DNA of 64,000 nucleotides from Anthoceros angustus (lineage: Eukaryota; Streptophyta; Anthocerotopsida; Anthocerotales; Anthocerotaceae): positions 434,001-498,000 of the forward strand of contig MU008166.1 of the NCBI GenBank assembly GCA_010909165.1, read 5' to 3'. The notes beneath the pieces were generated by a model. It was given only the letters and a program-made list of their open reading frames with translations. It did no database searches and was not told the origin of the DNA. Below, in pieces: positions 53,307 to 64,000 of the stretch. Both the position numbers and the translations under genes were made by a program. Each line of letters opens with the position of its first letter. Positions within the stretch are counted from its first letter, which is position 1.

Positions 53307-53689
53307 TAAGAACCTTGGACTCCTCAGTATGGTCCCTGGTCTGCGGTGTGCCGGCTCACTTATGGATATAGCATTTCGAGCTTGGTATAATGCCGATAAT
53401 TTCAATCTCGATGAGTTGCGGGATAGTGAAGAAGAAGATGGAAGAGCTGTTTTCTAGTTCACTCGGGATTGAAGGACGGAAATGGAGTGTTACACATGGA
53501 GATGAGTGAGATTTCACAAGAAATGGGTGATGGGTTTAGTCCACTAAGGAGGGATGACGGCATGGGATTGGAATGGAATATTACATACAGGACCAGCGAC
53601 CCCCGACACATGCTACCACATGCAGAGGTCTTGGTAAAACCATCCATTTGTATCATCGGATGCATGCGCATCTGGAGAAGTCTGAAGCC

Positions 53690-53960
53690 AGGACCAGGCC
53701 ATCTGTTTGTGGCAGTCCTAGGCCTTCAGGCTTGTGCTAGAGGAGCAGACTTAAAGACCGGGCACCTTCAGGCTTGTGCAAGAGGAGCAGACTTCAAGGC
53801 TGGGCAGGAGCTGCGTTAGGAAGCTCTTGCTCTCTACAGAGCTATACGTAAGAACAGGCATCCCTGTCTTCGAAGAAGGTACCGATGCCGGAAGGGTTCC
53901 ATAAGCAGCTTCATACACAAATAACAGAACGAGGGTTTCAGTCTACCGTCATTTTGGAGT
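53690..53960 (+). pseudogene. Fragment of PPR gene, plus strand
   Basis: GHLFVAVLGLQACARGADLK resembles GHIFVAALQACAFAADLESG of the intact DYW:KP gene. It is followed by an about 43-bp direct duplication encoding HLQACARGADFKAG. KQLHTQITERGFQS at about 53900 is another PPR-like piece. Frames are broken. Confidence 0.6.
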
Positions 53961-54148
53961 CAGAACGTCAGCTTCCTTCTCAGCTCTATGGCGCCACATC
54001 TGGCAAGAGCGCCCAAGCCGCTGGCGTCGTTGAAGATGGTGGTGGCCACCAGCTCCGGATCCAGGCCCTGGCTGGTAGGTTCAGCTCTTTCCCAATGGTT
54101 TGTTTCCCCTTAGGAAGAACCCGACAATGCTCTCCCTCCGATCTGTGA

Positions 54149-54480
54149 GTGTCTCTGAGGATGGGATTCTACTTGTTAGCAATTATGCTTGCAACTGTAA
54201 TGCTCAAGAGTAGGTCTGAATCAGATGTCGTGCTGATGAGCCATGGAATCAAAGTGCTTGCGACCCTCGTGGACCAGTCCCTCATGATTAAAAGGCAAGC
54301 CAAGCAAGTGACATCCCCTCAAAACAAGCTACTGCTTTGTGACCTTCATCACAAGTACCACACCCAGATATCATGAAACCTGGCATGAATCTTTCCAGTC
54401 ACCACATTTGGAATACCCAGCAATGAGGGCATGCGACGTCACCACATTCTTCGTGGTCATGCTGTCTGCCAGACCTAATC
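54149..54480 (-). pseudogene. Fragment of DYW:KP-type PPR gene, minus strand
   Basis: On the minus strand this matches the intact gene around 21590-21840 at the DNA level. It has CATGACCACGAAGAATGTGG (near 54450), then CTTGTGATGAAGGTCACAAA (near 54340), then CATGAGGGACTGGTCCACGA and GCAAGCACTTTGATTCCATG (near 54265). Several small indels and stops are present. It is inverted relative to the nearby plus-strand remnants. Confidence 0.75.
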
Positions 54481-55282
54481 TCTGTCAGAAGGGACCCAAG
54501 TTTGCCTGCTGACTACCAAACTTTGTGACGGCCTTGTTGACTACCAATCTTGTGAAGGCCTGGCTTGCATGTTTGTCCTAGCTGCAGGTGGACGAGGAAT
54601 GTACCTAGCTAGAAGCTTTGAGATCCCCTTGACCAGAAGTCACGGGATGTTCGTGCCGTGTTGCCATTGTTAACTCCCTCACCCCTATGTTTCGTCGCTT
54701 CCTATGATTTCCCGCACCCGACATGGAACATGAAGCGGCTGTGGAATCGGATACGACAGATCCACAAAACCAATTTTTTACACAAAACAGTCTGATTAGT
54801 CCGCCGCCAACCTTGTGGTGGGCATGGGTAAAGGCGCCTGGGCCCAGGTGCATTCTGCTCCTCGCCGTTTGCACTTGCACCTTGTGCCCCACAGCGCACT
54901 TGGGGGAAAGAAACTGCCCTGAATTCCATTTTCTTCTCCTCAACAGGAGCAATATGGCACTCCAATCCGATCCTTGTCTGAGACGCATTTGTTTGAAAAA
55001 CTTAGAGCGCCCTGATCTTGTAAATTAGGGTATTCTCCGTAATACATATTTGTTCCATCTTGTGACGCCTCGTAATCCGCTGTCCGCTTGTGGTTTGTTG
55101 GGGATCGGGGCAGCAGCTGGACGGCAGGACGATGCTATGGTACAGGGGAAAATTTGAGCAACACTCGGCGAGGGTTTGATCGCGCACTAGCTATGGAGCC
55201 GGGAACGGGAGTGGATGGAGCGGGGGGGAGACGCAACGGAATCCAAAACGGAGGGGACCTGGAGGCGGGATTTCCCGCACCC
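54481..55282. other. Repeat remnant and intergenic sequence
   Basis: 54520-54730 is a diverged copy of the 50.2-50.9 kb repeat. The rest, to the AP2/ERF 3' end, has no recognised feature. Confidence 0.4.
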
Positions 55283-56431
55283 TCAATCGGAGGCCACCAA
55301 GTCCCACAGATCGAAATGCCCGTTATCGTCGGTATCCGATTCCGTGTCCCTGTCCCTGAGCGACTGCGTGGCGGAAGAGACGACGGTGCAATCCGGGGGG
55401 TTGAGCGCCATGTTGGCCTCCCAGGGCGAGGCGAAGACATCCAGCCGCGGCGTCAGCAGCATTGGCGGCTCCCGGGGCCTGTGCGACTCGGAAGTGCTGG
55501 CCATCGTGATGCTCTCCACCAGGAGCGCGTCCTCGCTCAATGCCCTTCCCCCGATGTCGAAATTCGGCGACTGCACCCTCCTCCAGAACTCCTCCCCGGA
55601 CATACCCACCCGGAAGTTCCCGCTGCCGCTCCCGCTGGCCTCCGGGAATTCCACCTGCATTGCGCCTGCCTGGTGGAGTAGCTTTTCCTGCGCCGAGGCC
55701 TGGTTGAAATGCTCCGCGGTCGCCTTCCAGTCCTTGGGATTCAGCACGGCCCTGGCCGCTTTTTCCGCCTCCAGCCGCAGCTGGTGCGCGAACTGCGAGG
55801 ACACCTCCTCCTGCCGGCCGGGGATGTCGAACGTCACCCTCCTGCCGTCGGCATGGGGATTCCCGATCCCCGTGCCCTCCTCTCGCTCCTCCAGCTTCAT
55901 GGCCTGGGCCTGCAAATCACTATCGCCCACAACCGGGATCGGGATTTGCCGCTCCGGAATGGGGCTGGGCTGCACTGCAGGGCCGCGGCGGGGGCCGGGT
56001 CTCTCGCCCCCGGACTGGTCGCTGTTGCTGCAGCTCCCGGAGGTGGTGCAGGCGGAACGGGAGATGGTGGGCAGCGGCGCGGCCGTGGCGGCCGCCGCCG
56101 CGGCCACGGCCTGGATGTCCTCCTTGGACATGGAGGGGCAGGAGGCGGCGGGGGTCGGGCAGATGCGGAGCTCCTCCAGCATGAGGATGGAGGCCGGGAA
56201 GTTGAGCCGGGCGCTGCGGCCGCGCATGCACAGGGCCGCGGCGTCGTAGGCCCGGGCCGCCATCTCCGCCGTCTCGAAGCTCCCCAGCCAGATGCGCCCC
56301 TTGTTGTTCTGCCCCAGGAGGCGGATCTCCGCCACCCACTTCCCCCAATTGCGCATCCGCACGCCGCGGTACACCCGGGGCCTGCGCCCTCGCTCCCTGC
56401 TCATCGTCATCGTCGCCTCTCCACCCCCCAC
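55283..56431 (-). CDS. AP2/ERF-domain transcription factor
   Basis: A 382-residue single exon. One AP2 domain spans residues 21-79: [17 protein letters not shown], an insert LLGQNNKG, then [20 protein letters not shown] and [12 protein letters not shown]. One AP2 domain and no B3 domain place it in the ERF/DREB family. V at domain position 14 and the GKWVAEIR core are DREB-like, but subgroup assignment is not firm. It binds GCC- or DRE/CRT-type promoter elements in the nucleus. The C-terminal 300 residues are low-complexity (Ala-rich [12 protein letters not shown], Ser/Glu/Pro-rich) and presumably regulatory. Intronless, as is usual for the family. The start could also be Met at 56410 or 56404. 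The 5' leader contains a repeated GAATCGCCCAACA motif. Confidence 0.9.
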   Translation of the reverse strand: MGGGEATMTMSRERGRRPRVYRGVRMRNWGKWVAEIRLLGQNNKGRIWLGSFETAEMAARAYDAAALCMRGRSARLNFPASILMLEELRICPTPAASCPSMSKEDIQAVAAAAAATAAPLPTISRSACTTSGSCSNSDQSGGERPGPRRGPAVQPSPIPERQIPIPVVGDSDLQAQAMKLEEREEGTGIGNPHADGRRVTFDIPGRQEEVSSQFAHQLRLEAEKAARAVLNPKDWKATAEHFNQASAQEKLLHQAGAMQVEFPEASGSGSGNFRVGMSGEEFWRRVQSPNFDIGGRALSEDALLVESITMASTSESHRPREPPMLLTPRLDVFASPWEANMALNPPDCTVVSSATQSLRDRDTESDTDDNGHFDLWDLVASD

Positions 56432-56446
56432 CTGCTGCTCCGATCC

Positions 56447-56580
56447 GAATCGCCCAACAAACGCAAGACCGAATCGCCCAACAAGTGCGAGACAGAATCG
56501 CCCAACACTGCCGAATCGCCCAGCAAGGCCGAATCGCCCAGCAAGGCCGAATCGCCCAACAAGGCCGAGTCGCCCAACAA
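56447..56580. repeat. 18-24 bp repeat GAATCGCCCA(A/G)CA in the AP2/ERF leader or promoter
   Basis: Copies start at 56447, 56471, 56495, 56513, 56531, 56549 and 56567 (the last reads GAGTCGCCC), spaced 24, 24, 18, 18, 18 and 18 bp. On the gene's strand each reads TGTTGGGCGATTC or TGCTGGGCGATTC. They lie 16-150 bp upstream of the ATG. Confidence 0.9.
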
Positions 56581-59385
56581 TCGCGCTCTCTGTTGGTGCT
56601 GTCGTCGGAGCATCCGATCTGTGGGGCGAAGGACACGGCGTCGGGAGCCGGGTGCGGCCATTTTACGTTCCCGGGGCTCCAGGCACACGGATTCCCGAAC
56701 ACGGCCGCACGGACGCGCTCTCCTTCCGAACATGCGCAGCCGAGCGACGCGCTTCATTTAAAACGTGCGCCACCGGGCACCGTAGGTAACCGTGTTCCCC
56801 TTGCCCTGATTCCTGTCGGGCGTATGCACATACACATGTATATACGCTCACTCCTCTACCCTGTACAAGGATCAACAAATCAACTCGTTTTTGGCTGCAA
56901 AGTACCACGCACATGGCACTGCCACGCCGGCACGTGATACGCTTTGCGCTTGTCCTCTCTCGTCCTTCCCGCAAGCCAGGGGAAGCTTCCACCTGGGTGC
57001 GCGGGGCCCACCACCATTATCACCCCGGTATGTACTGTATCCGCTTTGTCTCGATATCCGAGGCAACTAATACTACGCGTCGAGGTGTCGCCCGCAGGCC
57101 ACGTGTGTCTGCGACAGGCAGCACTGTAGCACAGCACATGTAGGGGCCGGGGGCATCTTGTTCCCGTCGCCACCAGCGTGCAAGCAGTTCCCGAATCCCG
57201 TTCCGGGTTTGGGAAGAGCGAAATTAATTTTTCTTTTGATTTTTAAAATAACTTAAATGTCGATCTTTTCAAATTACAAGACCATTGAATTACGAAGCAG
57301 CCACACATTCTTGGAAGGGTTTAGCTAAGGCTAGGGGAAAAGGCTGTTTGTGTTGGTAACCGTGATGTGGGCGCCATGTACGCGGATTGGACTGTCAAGT
57401 CTGGGAGATGACCACGCGCGCAGCAAGCGATTTCGAAATGGAAGAGATCGAAGTATGAAAACGGGTTTGCTGTGAGAAGCTCGCCCTCCGATTTGTACAT
57501 GGCCACCAGTTCTTGAACGGAGCCATAGGTCTATGGCTGCTAGCTTCTTTTATTCTAAGACGTGTTCATTCCTCAATTCCAAGACTTGGAAAGGCGGAGA
57601 ATGGAGCCTGGGGTTGTAAGGGACGTAGGTAGAGCAGACAACACACCATTCATGCTTGAATCATCCATGTTATGAAAAGTAGGAAAAGTTTAACACATCG
57701 AGAAGTGGTGTTGAAATGTGTGGAGCAGCTTAATAGTAGGTTCAAGCCCAATATCAAGATGATCAAAAGGAGGATTGATGTATTTTTTCTCTCTAAATAT
57801 TTGGAGCGTGTTAGATATTTAGCTTGATAGACATAACTTGCTGGCAGGATTGTATACATTAAACTATTCAACTGTTAGTGAAACCAACCACGTGGATTAA
57901 GGACTAACCACACATAAGAGATCGGATGCCACTGAAGACCATACGGCCACAGGATATGTGCCTTGTGCCTAATCTAACCTGTACATGATGTTATCACACG
58001 ATTGTGTAGAAAGGTGGGTTGCCCATAGTTTACACAACCATTAAGTCATCAACAACAAAAAAAAAACAAACTCCTGGGAATTCTACACTGAATTAAGAAC
58101 ATGTTGACACTTAACCTACTAGTTTGCAAAACAAACATTAATGAGTCTCAAGAAAAATTGATAAAACTTACCCAAAATATTATTTTCAGAAGAGGTCATT
58201 ATCCCATCTGCATGAAAAGGATAAGAAAAGAAAGATTCTTGAAGGGAGTGTTGAAACTTCTGTAGTTTCATATATAGATGGGGTACTCTATGGACGTTGG
58301 GTTAGCTAGCACACACGTACACTCATGACAAAGTTAATGCAGACTCGATATCTCATTATTCAGCAAAGCCTCGTATCTGTCTATTTGTAAGACGTAGGAC
58401 AATTCAAAGTGAGCAGGTAATGATTCCACAATAGCTTTCTGATGTGGAACGGAATAGCCTGTGCCAATGCGATGCTTCAGGCCATAGGCAAGGACTTATG
58501 ATGGTTTATCAAGGATTGTGCTAAAGCATACCACATAGAATTTGCAAGAATAGGGTAGATCTCTCTCTATCCTCTGTGATGGCATGCATTCTTCTGGCAA
58601 TAAGTACGGAACGTGGGCCATGCAACACCTTCAACCCTGGTGGTAAGTAGGCCGTTCCCTATTCCCAATTATGACGTCTTGGGAGCCATAGGTAGCTTCA
58701 AAATAGACTATCACCAGGGCTAATCCCTTTGGCCTAAGGCATAGACAGGCCTGAGCAGTCTAGAGGGTTGTTTCCCATCGCACCGGTGTAGATGAGAATT
58801 CCCTATTTCTGCAAATTTATATAGTCTCTTGTTTCATATAATAGATAGAATTCCTATCTCAACAAATTTATAAAGTCTCCTGTTTCATAGGGAGGTCGTG
58901 GAAATTGAAACTGGTTTTTTGAAATGTGGACCCCGGTCGGGGCACGCTGGAATCCCTTGGGCGAGTTATTCCACGGGAGATGAGTTGAATTGCTCTGCTC
59001 GACCGTGCTCTTGTTTCACGTCTGGACATAGCTTTGCATGTGCTTTGGTTGTTGGCGGTGAGGGACACACACACGCCATATTTACAGGGACACGACAGTC
59101 TGCTTAACAACATCCCGGAGAAAGCAATTAAGGGCACAAGTGGTCGACCCCCATTGTCTACAATGGTCCCTGTATGCACGGCCGGAATTCATAGGATAGT
59201 GGTGCCAGTGATATGGCTAATACCTCGATCCAAAAGGAAGCGAGCGGGAACCGACTGCTAGATCCCTGTCTGCACGGTAGAGATGTCCTGGATAGCACCA
59301 GGCAATCTCACCACTGTTCATGCTCCTCAAACCCACCTTGTACCTGAGACCGCTCCAATTGACAAAGCAATATTCGAACGTAGTA
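56581..59385. other. Long intergenic region, AT-rich from about 57.2 kb
   Basis: About 2.8 kb. The first 600 bp are GC-rich and presumably promoter of the AP2/ERF gene. From 57220 to 58900 the sequence is AT-rich with stops in all frames. No gene, RNA gene or clear repeat was found. Confidence 0.5.
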
Positions 59386-60930
59386 TCACTTGGACATCCA
59401 ATAAATAAGCAGGATGAGAGTGCATATAGCAATCACCGCAGAGAGTATCAACGTATCCTTGGACCTTTTCCGCTTGATGGCTCCTGCTCCAGGAAGCCGC
59501 ACAAGTTAAGAACATATGATATCAGAGCTTTATTAAAGGCCACGAGCAATATGCGGTTAACTTAGCAAGTGGTACAGAAGAATCACCTAGGAGGCCACGG
59601 ACAACGGGAAAGCGATCGCTCAGCTGCTTCACTTTGCTCTGAATTTCCATGAATGATGTCCTTTGGGCTGTCAAGGCTCCCTTTGTTGCCTGTGCTTGGT
59701 TGATTACATCATCTATCTGCATTGTTGCATACTTGCCACTACAATAATAAGAACCGGCAAAGTGAAAATTGTCCAGAACTCTGCAAGTCAGATGACTTGA
59801 AAACATGCATATCTGTAGCACAATCATACCTGATTAATGCTGCCATGGATAGTTCCACGTTCTCTGAGCAGGCTGGGTACTGGTGACAAGCTCCCAGAGG
59901 CCTGACAAGGAAGCGCAATCATGGCAAGATTTCTTAAACAAGATAGGTACCGATGCCAAGCTTCTGAAAGCCTAACACAATTCAAAATGGCTATGTTTGA
60001 TATTTCCTACATATATCTTCCCCGACATGCCAGAGCAAACAAGACTCTTTAAGTGACATATCCATGCCCCTCCTTCGAGAGGACAATAATTTGATTGCTA
60101 ACTCCTTGCACCTTGTATTCACTGATGTCATTGCGGACTGAAGTTAATAGCTCCGCATGTTCCCGCATTGATGTGATGTTACCTCGTGTGCGTCGGAACT
60201 CCTGCTTACAGACCAAAGGATAAGTCTTCAGAGAACCGGGCAGAATGGCACGTATGGCCTGACATGGCAACGCACCTGAGTAAATTCATGCAGAATATCT
60301 CTGTGCCGTGCAAGCTTCTGTGTCACAGAAGTTGTTGTTGTAGCAGCGGCAACACACCGACTCATGGAGTCATTGATGTCCAACAGCTTCTCCAATAATG
60401 ATTCAATTTCCATCTCCATGGACTTCCAAGATCCATCCCCTCCAAGACCTTCACCTGATGATCCAGAATCAACATAACCTGAAACAGAAACACAGAAGGC
60501 ATAAATTTTTCGTCAACTAGAATGAATCCATTCGCCTCGTTCCATATCTTGCATGCCCACTAATCGGAACACAATGGTACTGTTAAGATCTCACAGGCTA
60601 ATACGACATCCATCATCACAACCAAAGCAAAAGCCCGCTGCCACGATGCCAGATAAACGAGAGGGTTTTAACCATTTCAGGTAGCAGCTTATCAAATGAA
60701 CGACCTCCAAAAGCAGCTCAAGTGCAGACCAAACGCCAACGGCTTGTAACTTCTAAAGCCAGTCATATCGGCATCCTGTCATCCTGGAGAACAAGTGAGG
60801 GATCAAGTGAAATACCTCCATGTGCCAGCATTCCTCCCAGCTTGGCATAGGAAGACAGTTTAACATCCAGATCTCCCTCTATTTTTCGAGCTTCTTTCCT
60901 CAGCTCCTCCCAATTCGCGTCTCCTTCCAT
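59386..60930 (-). CDS. GOS12: Golgi Qb-SNARE GOS12 (GOSR1/GOS28 homologue)
   Basis: Six exons join in frame to 235 residues: 60930..60816, 60478..60276, 60201..60112, 59901..59830, 59716..59587 and 59483..59386. The protein reads MEGDANWEELRKEARKIEGD, then SWKSMEMEIESLLEKLLDIN, SVTQKLARHRDILHEFTQ, EFRRTRGNITSMREHAELLT, IDDVINQAQATKGAL, QLSDRFPVVRGLLG. The C-terminal anchor is DTLILSAVIAICTLILLIYW + MSK. The SNARE motif precedes the tail anchor, as in Arabidopsis GOS12 (239 residues). It is a v/t-SNARE in intra-Golgi and ER-Golgi membrane fusion. All borders are GT-AG. The gene is complete and probably functional. Confidence 0.95.
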
Positions 60931-63652
60931 TTTCGCACCACCTGCAGCTTGACCTACAAAGCTCCTGTGACTGTAAATCAGCCCTAGATTCCTAATTCAG
61001 ATCTCGAGGGCCTCCCTTCTGGAACTCCAAGATCATCCGATGTGCTTCACGAATTCACGGTATCCAGCAGACCTCTGAACGAGTGGGGGCAAAGCCACCT
61101 GCACATTCATTCCAGACCACAGTCCGATCCCGAAGAAAAACGCCACGGCTCCTCGCAATTCCAACAAAGAACGCGTGCAAGCCGCACACTAACCAGCACA
61201 GGCTGCAGGCCAGAAGCTCATTTTCCGCCAAAGAACAGGCCACACAACCTCCCAAGCCTACGCCTAATCCTAATCCTACTCCCGATCATCACACCACATC
61301 CCTCCCAGCCACCTGAGTCTAGACAACTCCATCCTCGCCCTTCAATCTGCCCTACTGGAAGCCGTTCTGATCATCGCGCTGACCACGCGCCTCAATCTGT
61401 GAGGCTGCGCATCGGCCAAGTGTGGGCAGAAAACAAAATGCGGAGCTCGGAATTTCCAGAGGCGGCCCCGAATTGGCTGGCTCCTGTGAGTCGTGATCGG
61501 CCGAGCGGCTCCTCCACTGACCACAGCGAGGAGCAAGAGATGACGTCCTCTTGCCGAGCCTAGTCGCCGGGGTCAGCCGAATTCCGAGTCCCGGGCCTAA
61601 CTTAGGTTAGGAGCGAGACCCAAGGTTTACTCCGCGGCGTGACTTCCTTCTGCCTTAGGGATTGGCGTTGGGCACTGGGCAACGGATGTGGAGCAAATGG
61701 CAACGTCTGATGACGCCTCTGCCGTATCTTGTGAAAACTGCTGCGCGGGAGGGTCTCAGAGTGGCCATGCTCTGCCTCGCAGCTTCAGGGTCGTGAGGCT
61801 GCCAGATCCTTTGTTTCGGATCGGGGATTCGGCAGAGACTTAAGCTGGGGCATGTGAGCGGAGCAGGCCATCACGGGCAGTGCAGCAGCTGGAGGCCAGG
61901 GTGGCTGTGAACCGGGTTGCACGAGTTCTGTCTGTCAGCAGCCGGACCTGGTTCCTACGGGGAGCTGGAGTTCAGGTTGTCATTAGGTTACCCGAGTGAC
62001 GGTCCAAACTCCAGCTCCCCGCAGGAACCAGGAATGAGAACCAGACGCCCCCGACCTGCAAATACCCTAGTAGTTGGGTATATGCCCCGACGCCATCACA
62101 GCCGCCAGCGCTCAGAACACTGTGGGTGTGCAGTGGGTCGTGAGTGTGCAGATGCATGTCGATGGGTGTGCTGAGCTCTCGCTTGTTGTTTGACGCGTGC
62201 AGGGAATTTATGTTGTGCCTGCAGAGTTTTTTTGAGACCCAGATCAATTCGGTACTTCCAGACATCGGTGCAGGTGAGGTAACATAATTTCCCTTGGAGA
62301 ACTATCGAAGGTGCATGCGAAAGTACAGTTCAGTTTTTTTTGTATCGGCATTTTGTTTGCTCTTTGTTGGCGGAAATTAACAGATGGCTTGTTAAGTCTC
62401 ATTGAAACCGTTGTACTTGAGTGTTTGTGTTGCTGAGATGTACTGTTCCCTATAGCAGATTTGGTGACTTCGAATGTAGTAGAGGTTGGAGGTCATGGCA
62501 TGTGGTTGAGACATCATTCGTCCAGCTCGAACTGAGTAGATGGAAGGAGAGTGGAAAGTGCAAATTTCTTCCAATGTGTGGTGATGTGTCGATTCATCAA
62601 GCTGAACAGTCGGAGCTGGTTGTAATAGCCTGTGTTGACATTTATCTTCCACCTTTTGAGCACTGAGGTCTGGCTAGCTCAAAGGTTCGGGGTTTGTGGT
62701 TTGCGAAGTCAGATTTGTGAATGTTACGTACACGAATGGTCCTCCGCAGTGATGATTATGCTACTTCTGACACCTCTTGTTTGAGTGTCTCTGTAAAGAG
62801 GCTCAATGAACGGTGATGCATATCTCTGAGCATGAATGAAAGTCGGTTGTAGTGCGTAGACCGCTCCTGTGTCAGTTAAGTGCCATGCAAGGTCACTCTG
62901 CCAAAGCCTCCTTAGTGGGTCTGTGGCAAAGTTTTCTCTTGCCACAAGTCTAACCAGCCCACTCACTCGTACCGAACTTTGTTATGATGTGTTTGCCTAA
63001 GGTTCTGGGTACATGCAATCCCCCCTGAACTGGTCTCGCGGTATCTAGGGACTTGTTGAATGCTGGGACTGGAGATTTCCGTGGATGATAACCGTCATAC
63101 CTTTCTCCATCGGACAGGAAGAGTGATGAAATGGCGATTATGCTGAGGAAATTTCGCATGTCTTCAGTGGAAGTCATGATCTTTGCCCTAGGCAACCCGT
63201 CGGGGTTTGTCATCTTAGTGACCTGCGCATTTGTTGATCAGGTGAATCTCTTGGGCGAATGGATTCTGGTTTGTTTGCTCTGGTAAGCTAAGGGATGCCC
63301 ATAAGGCGTGTATCATGAAGTGATTTGGATCAACATTGTCATGACTGGTATATGAAGCTCAGAGTTCCGTCAGGCTGACGTTTGTTTGCCTCTTCGGGTA
63401 TACCCTCTCCGAGCTTTTGGACAAGGTGATGGTCTCCCACCAACTGGCCTTCTCCGGATCTGATTCGTCAGGGCCTGGTAGATATTGGGATCATCCCATT
63501 CTTCCCCATTTCCATGGAGCTCCTTGAGGATGATCATCTCATATTGTCCAAACGAGTGTGGAAAAATAGGATGTTAGGCGTTAAAAAGAACTTTGTGAAG
63601 TAACTCCCTGCTCCCTTTCAAGGTGAAGTTGGAATCTGGTCCGAGAGTTTAG
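60931..63652. other. Long intergenic region, no gene recognised
   Basis: Includes the GOS12 promoter and an inverted repeat at 61948-62034 (CTGGTTCCTACGGGGAGCTG against CAGCTCCCCGCAGGAACCAG, loop about 35 bp). Frames of up to 173 residues (61042-61563, +) are Ser/Pro/His-rich with no domain. Positions 63000-63600 may derive from a degenerate mobile element, but I cannot identify one. Confidence 0.4.
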
Positions 63653-64000
63653 GTGACCCTAGCGGACTCGATTGTTCTGCACTCTACACTGCCTTCCTGA
63701 TCAGGTGACCCTAGTGGACTCGATTGGTCTGCACTCTGCACTGCCTTCCTGACTAGGTGACCCTAGTGGACTTGATTGGTCTGCACTCTCTGTACTGCTT
63801 TCCTGACTAGGTGACCCTAGTGGACTTGATTGGTCTGCACTCTTTGTACTGCCTTCCTGATTAGGTGACCCTAGTGGACTTGATTGGTCTGCACTCTCTG
63901 TACTGCTTTCCTGACTAGGTGACCCTAGTGGACTTGATTGGTCTGCACTCTCTGTACTGCCTTCCTGACTAGGTGACCCTAGTGGACTTGATTGGTCTGC
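63653..64000. repeat. 52-54 bp satellite, at least 6.5 copies, running off the right edge
   Basis: GACCCTAGTGGACTTGATTG starts each unit, at 63655, 63707, 63759, 63813, 63867, 63921 and 63975. The first two intervals are 52 bp and the later ones 54 bp (CTCTGTACTG instead of CTGCACTG). Right-hand units are more alike than left-hand ones. Confidence 0.95.

Noticed and set aside
55215-56761. 344- and 350-residue plus-strand frames opposite the AP2/ERF gene
   Set aside because: Antisense shadows; the minus frame carries a clear AP2 domain. The [13 protein letters not shown]-type repeat is only the leader repeat translated.
62950-63600. Possible retroelement remnant
   Set aside because: Short open pieces exist, but I found no reverse transcriptase, integrase, gag zinc knuckle or LTR to support it.
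1-64000. tRNA, rRNA or other structured RNA genes
   Set aside because: Scanned for T-loop (GGTTCGAATCC-like) and other familiar motifs on both strands and saw none convincing. A covariance-model search would be needed to exclude them.

Overview
The window is nuclear DNA of a land plant. It holds spliced genes with short GT-AG introns (about 80-190 nt where resolved), chloroplast and secretory targeting sequences, and plant-specific families. These include a KOBITO1-like glycosyltransferase, an At5g54830-type DM13/DOMON/cytochrome b561 protein, an SFPS/DRT111 splicing factor, a PTC52-like Rieske oxygenase, GOS12, an AP2/ERF factor, and PLS-class PPR proteins. One PPR protein carries a DYW:KP-type C-terminus (Lys-Pro in place of the PG box, terminal Gly-Arg-Pro). 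That variant is known from lineages with U-to-C organelle RNA editing: hornworts, some lycophytes and ferns. With the compact gene spacing, a hornwort-like genome is my best guess (inference).

Layout. 0-2.0 kb (-): 5' part of a spliced PPR gene with an N-terminal WWD/PDF motif like that of OSB proteins. 2.6-4.7 kb (-): a vanadium haloperoxidase-like gene with a possible in-frame stop. 5.6-7.8 kb and 13.0-13.7 kb (-): two related secreted His/Pro-rich, arabinogalactan-like proteins; the first contains 30 identical 11-residue units. Between them is an AT-rich, repeat-dense island with a foldback element and an intronless KOBITO1-like gene. 15.6-19.7 kb (-): the DOMON/cyt b561 gene, divergent from the DYW:KP PPR gene at 20.05-22.5 kb (+). 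22.9-24.3 kb (-): PGP phosphatase. 25.7-26.4 kb (-): a conserved Lys-rich protein. 27.1-29.8 kb (+): argininosuccinate synthase. 30.2-32.05 kb (-): an F-box/LRR gene. 33.2-34.3 kb (-): a coiled-coil gene. 34.9-36.4 kb (+): SFPS/DRT111. 39.0-44.3 kb (+): a large coiled-coil/disordered protein. 45.0-46.0 kb (-): an EF-hand gene. 47.4-49.2 kb (+): PTC52-like. 49.9-54.5 kb: decayed PPR copies, tandem repeats and an F-box/kelch-like remnant. 55.3-56.4 kb (-): AP2/ERF. 59.4-60.9 kb (-): GOS12. The right edge enters a 52-54 bp satellite.

There is no operon logic; most genes are independent housekeeping or family genes. The most unusual content is (1) the candidate U-to-C editing factor, with a growing internal PLS array and decayed relatives 28-34 kb away, and (2) the His-triplet/AP-repeat secreted protein, whose repeat variants are all synonymous. 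Two genes (F-box/LRR and SFPS) carry clustered one-base frame changes in G/C-rich tracts. In SFPS these look more like consensus errors than biology, so exact protein sequences there should not be trusted.
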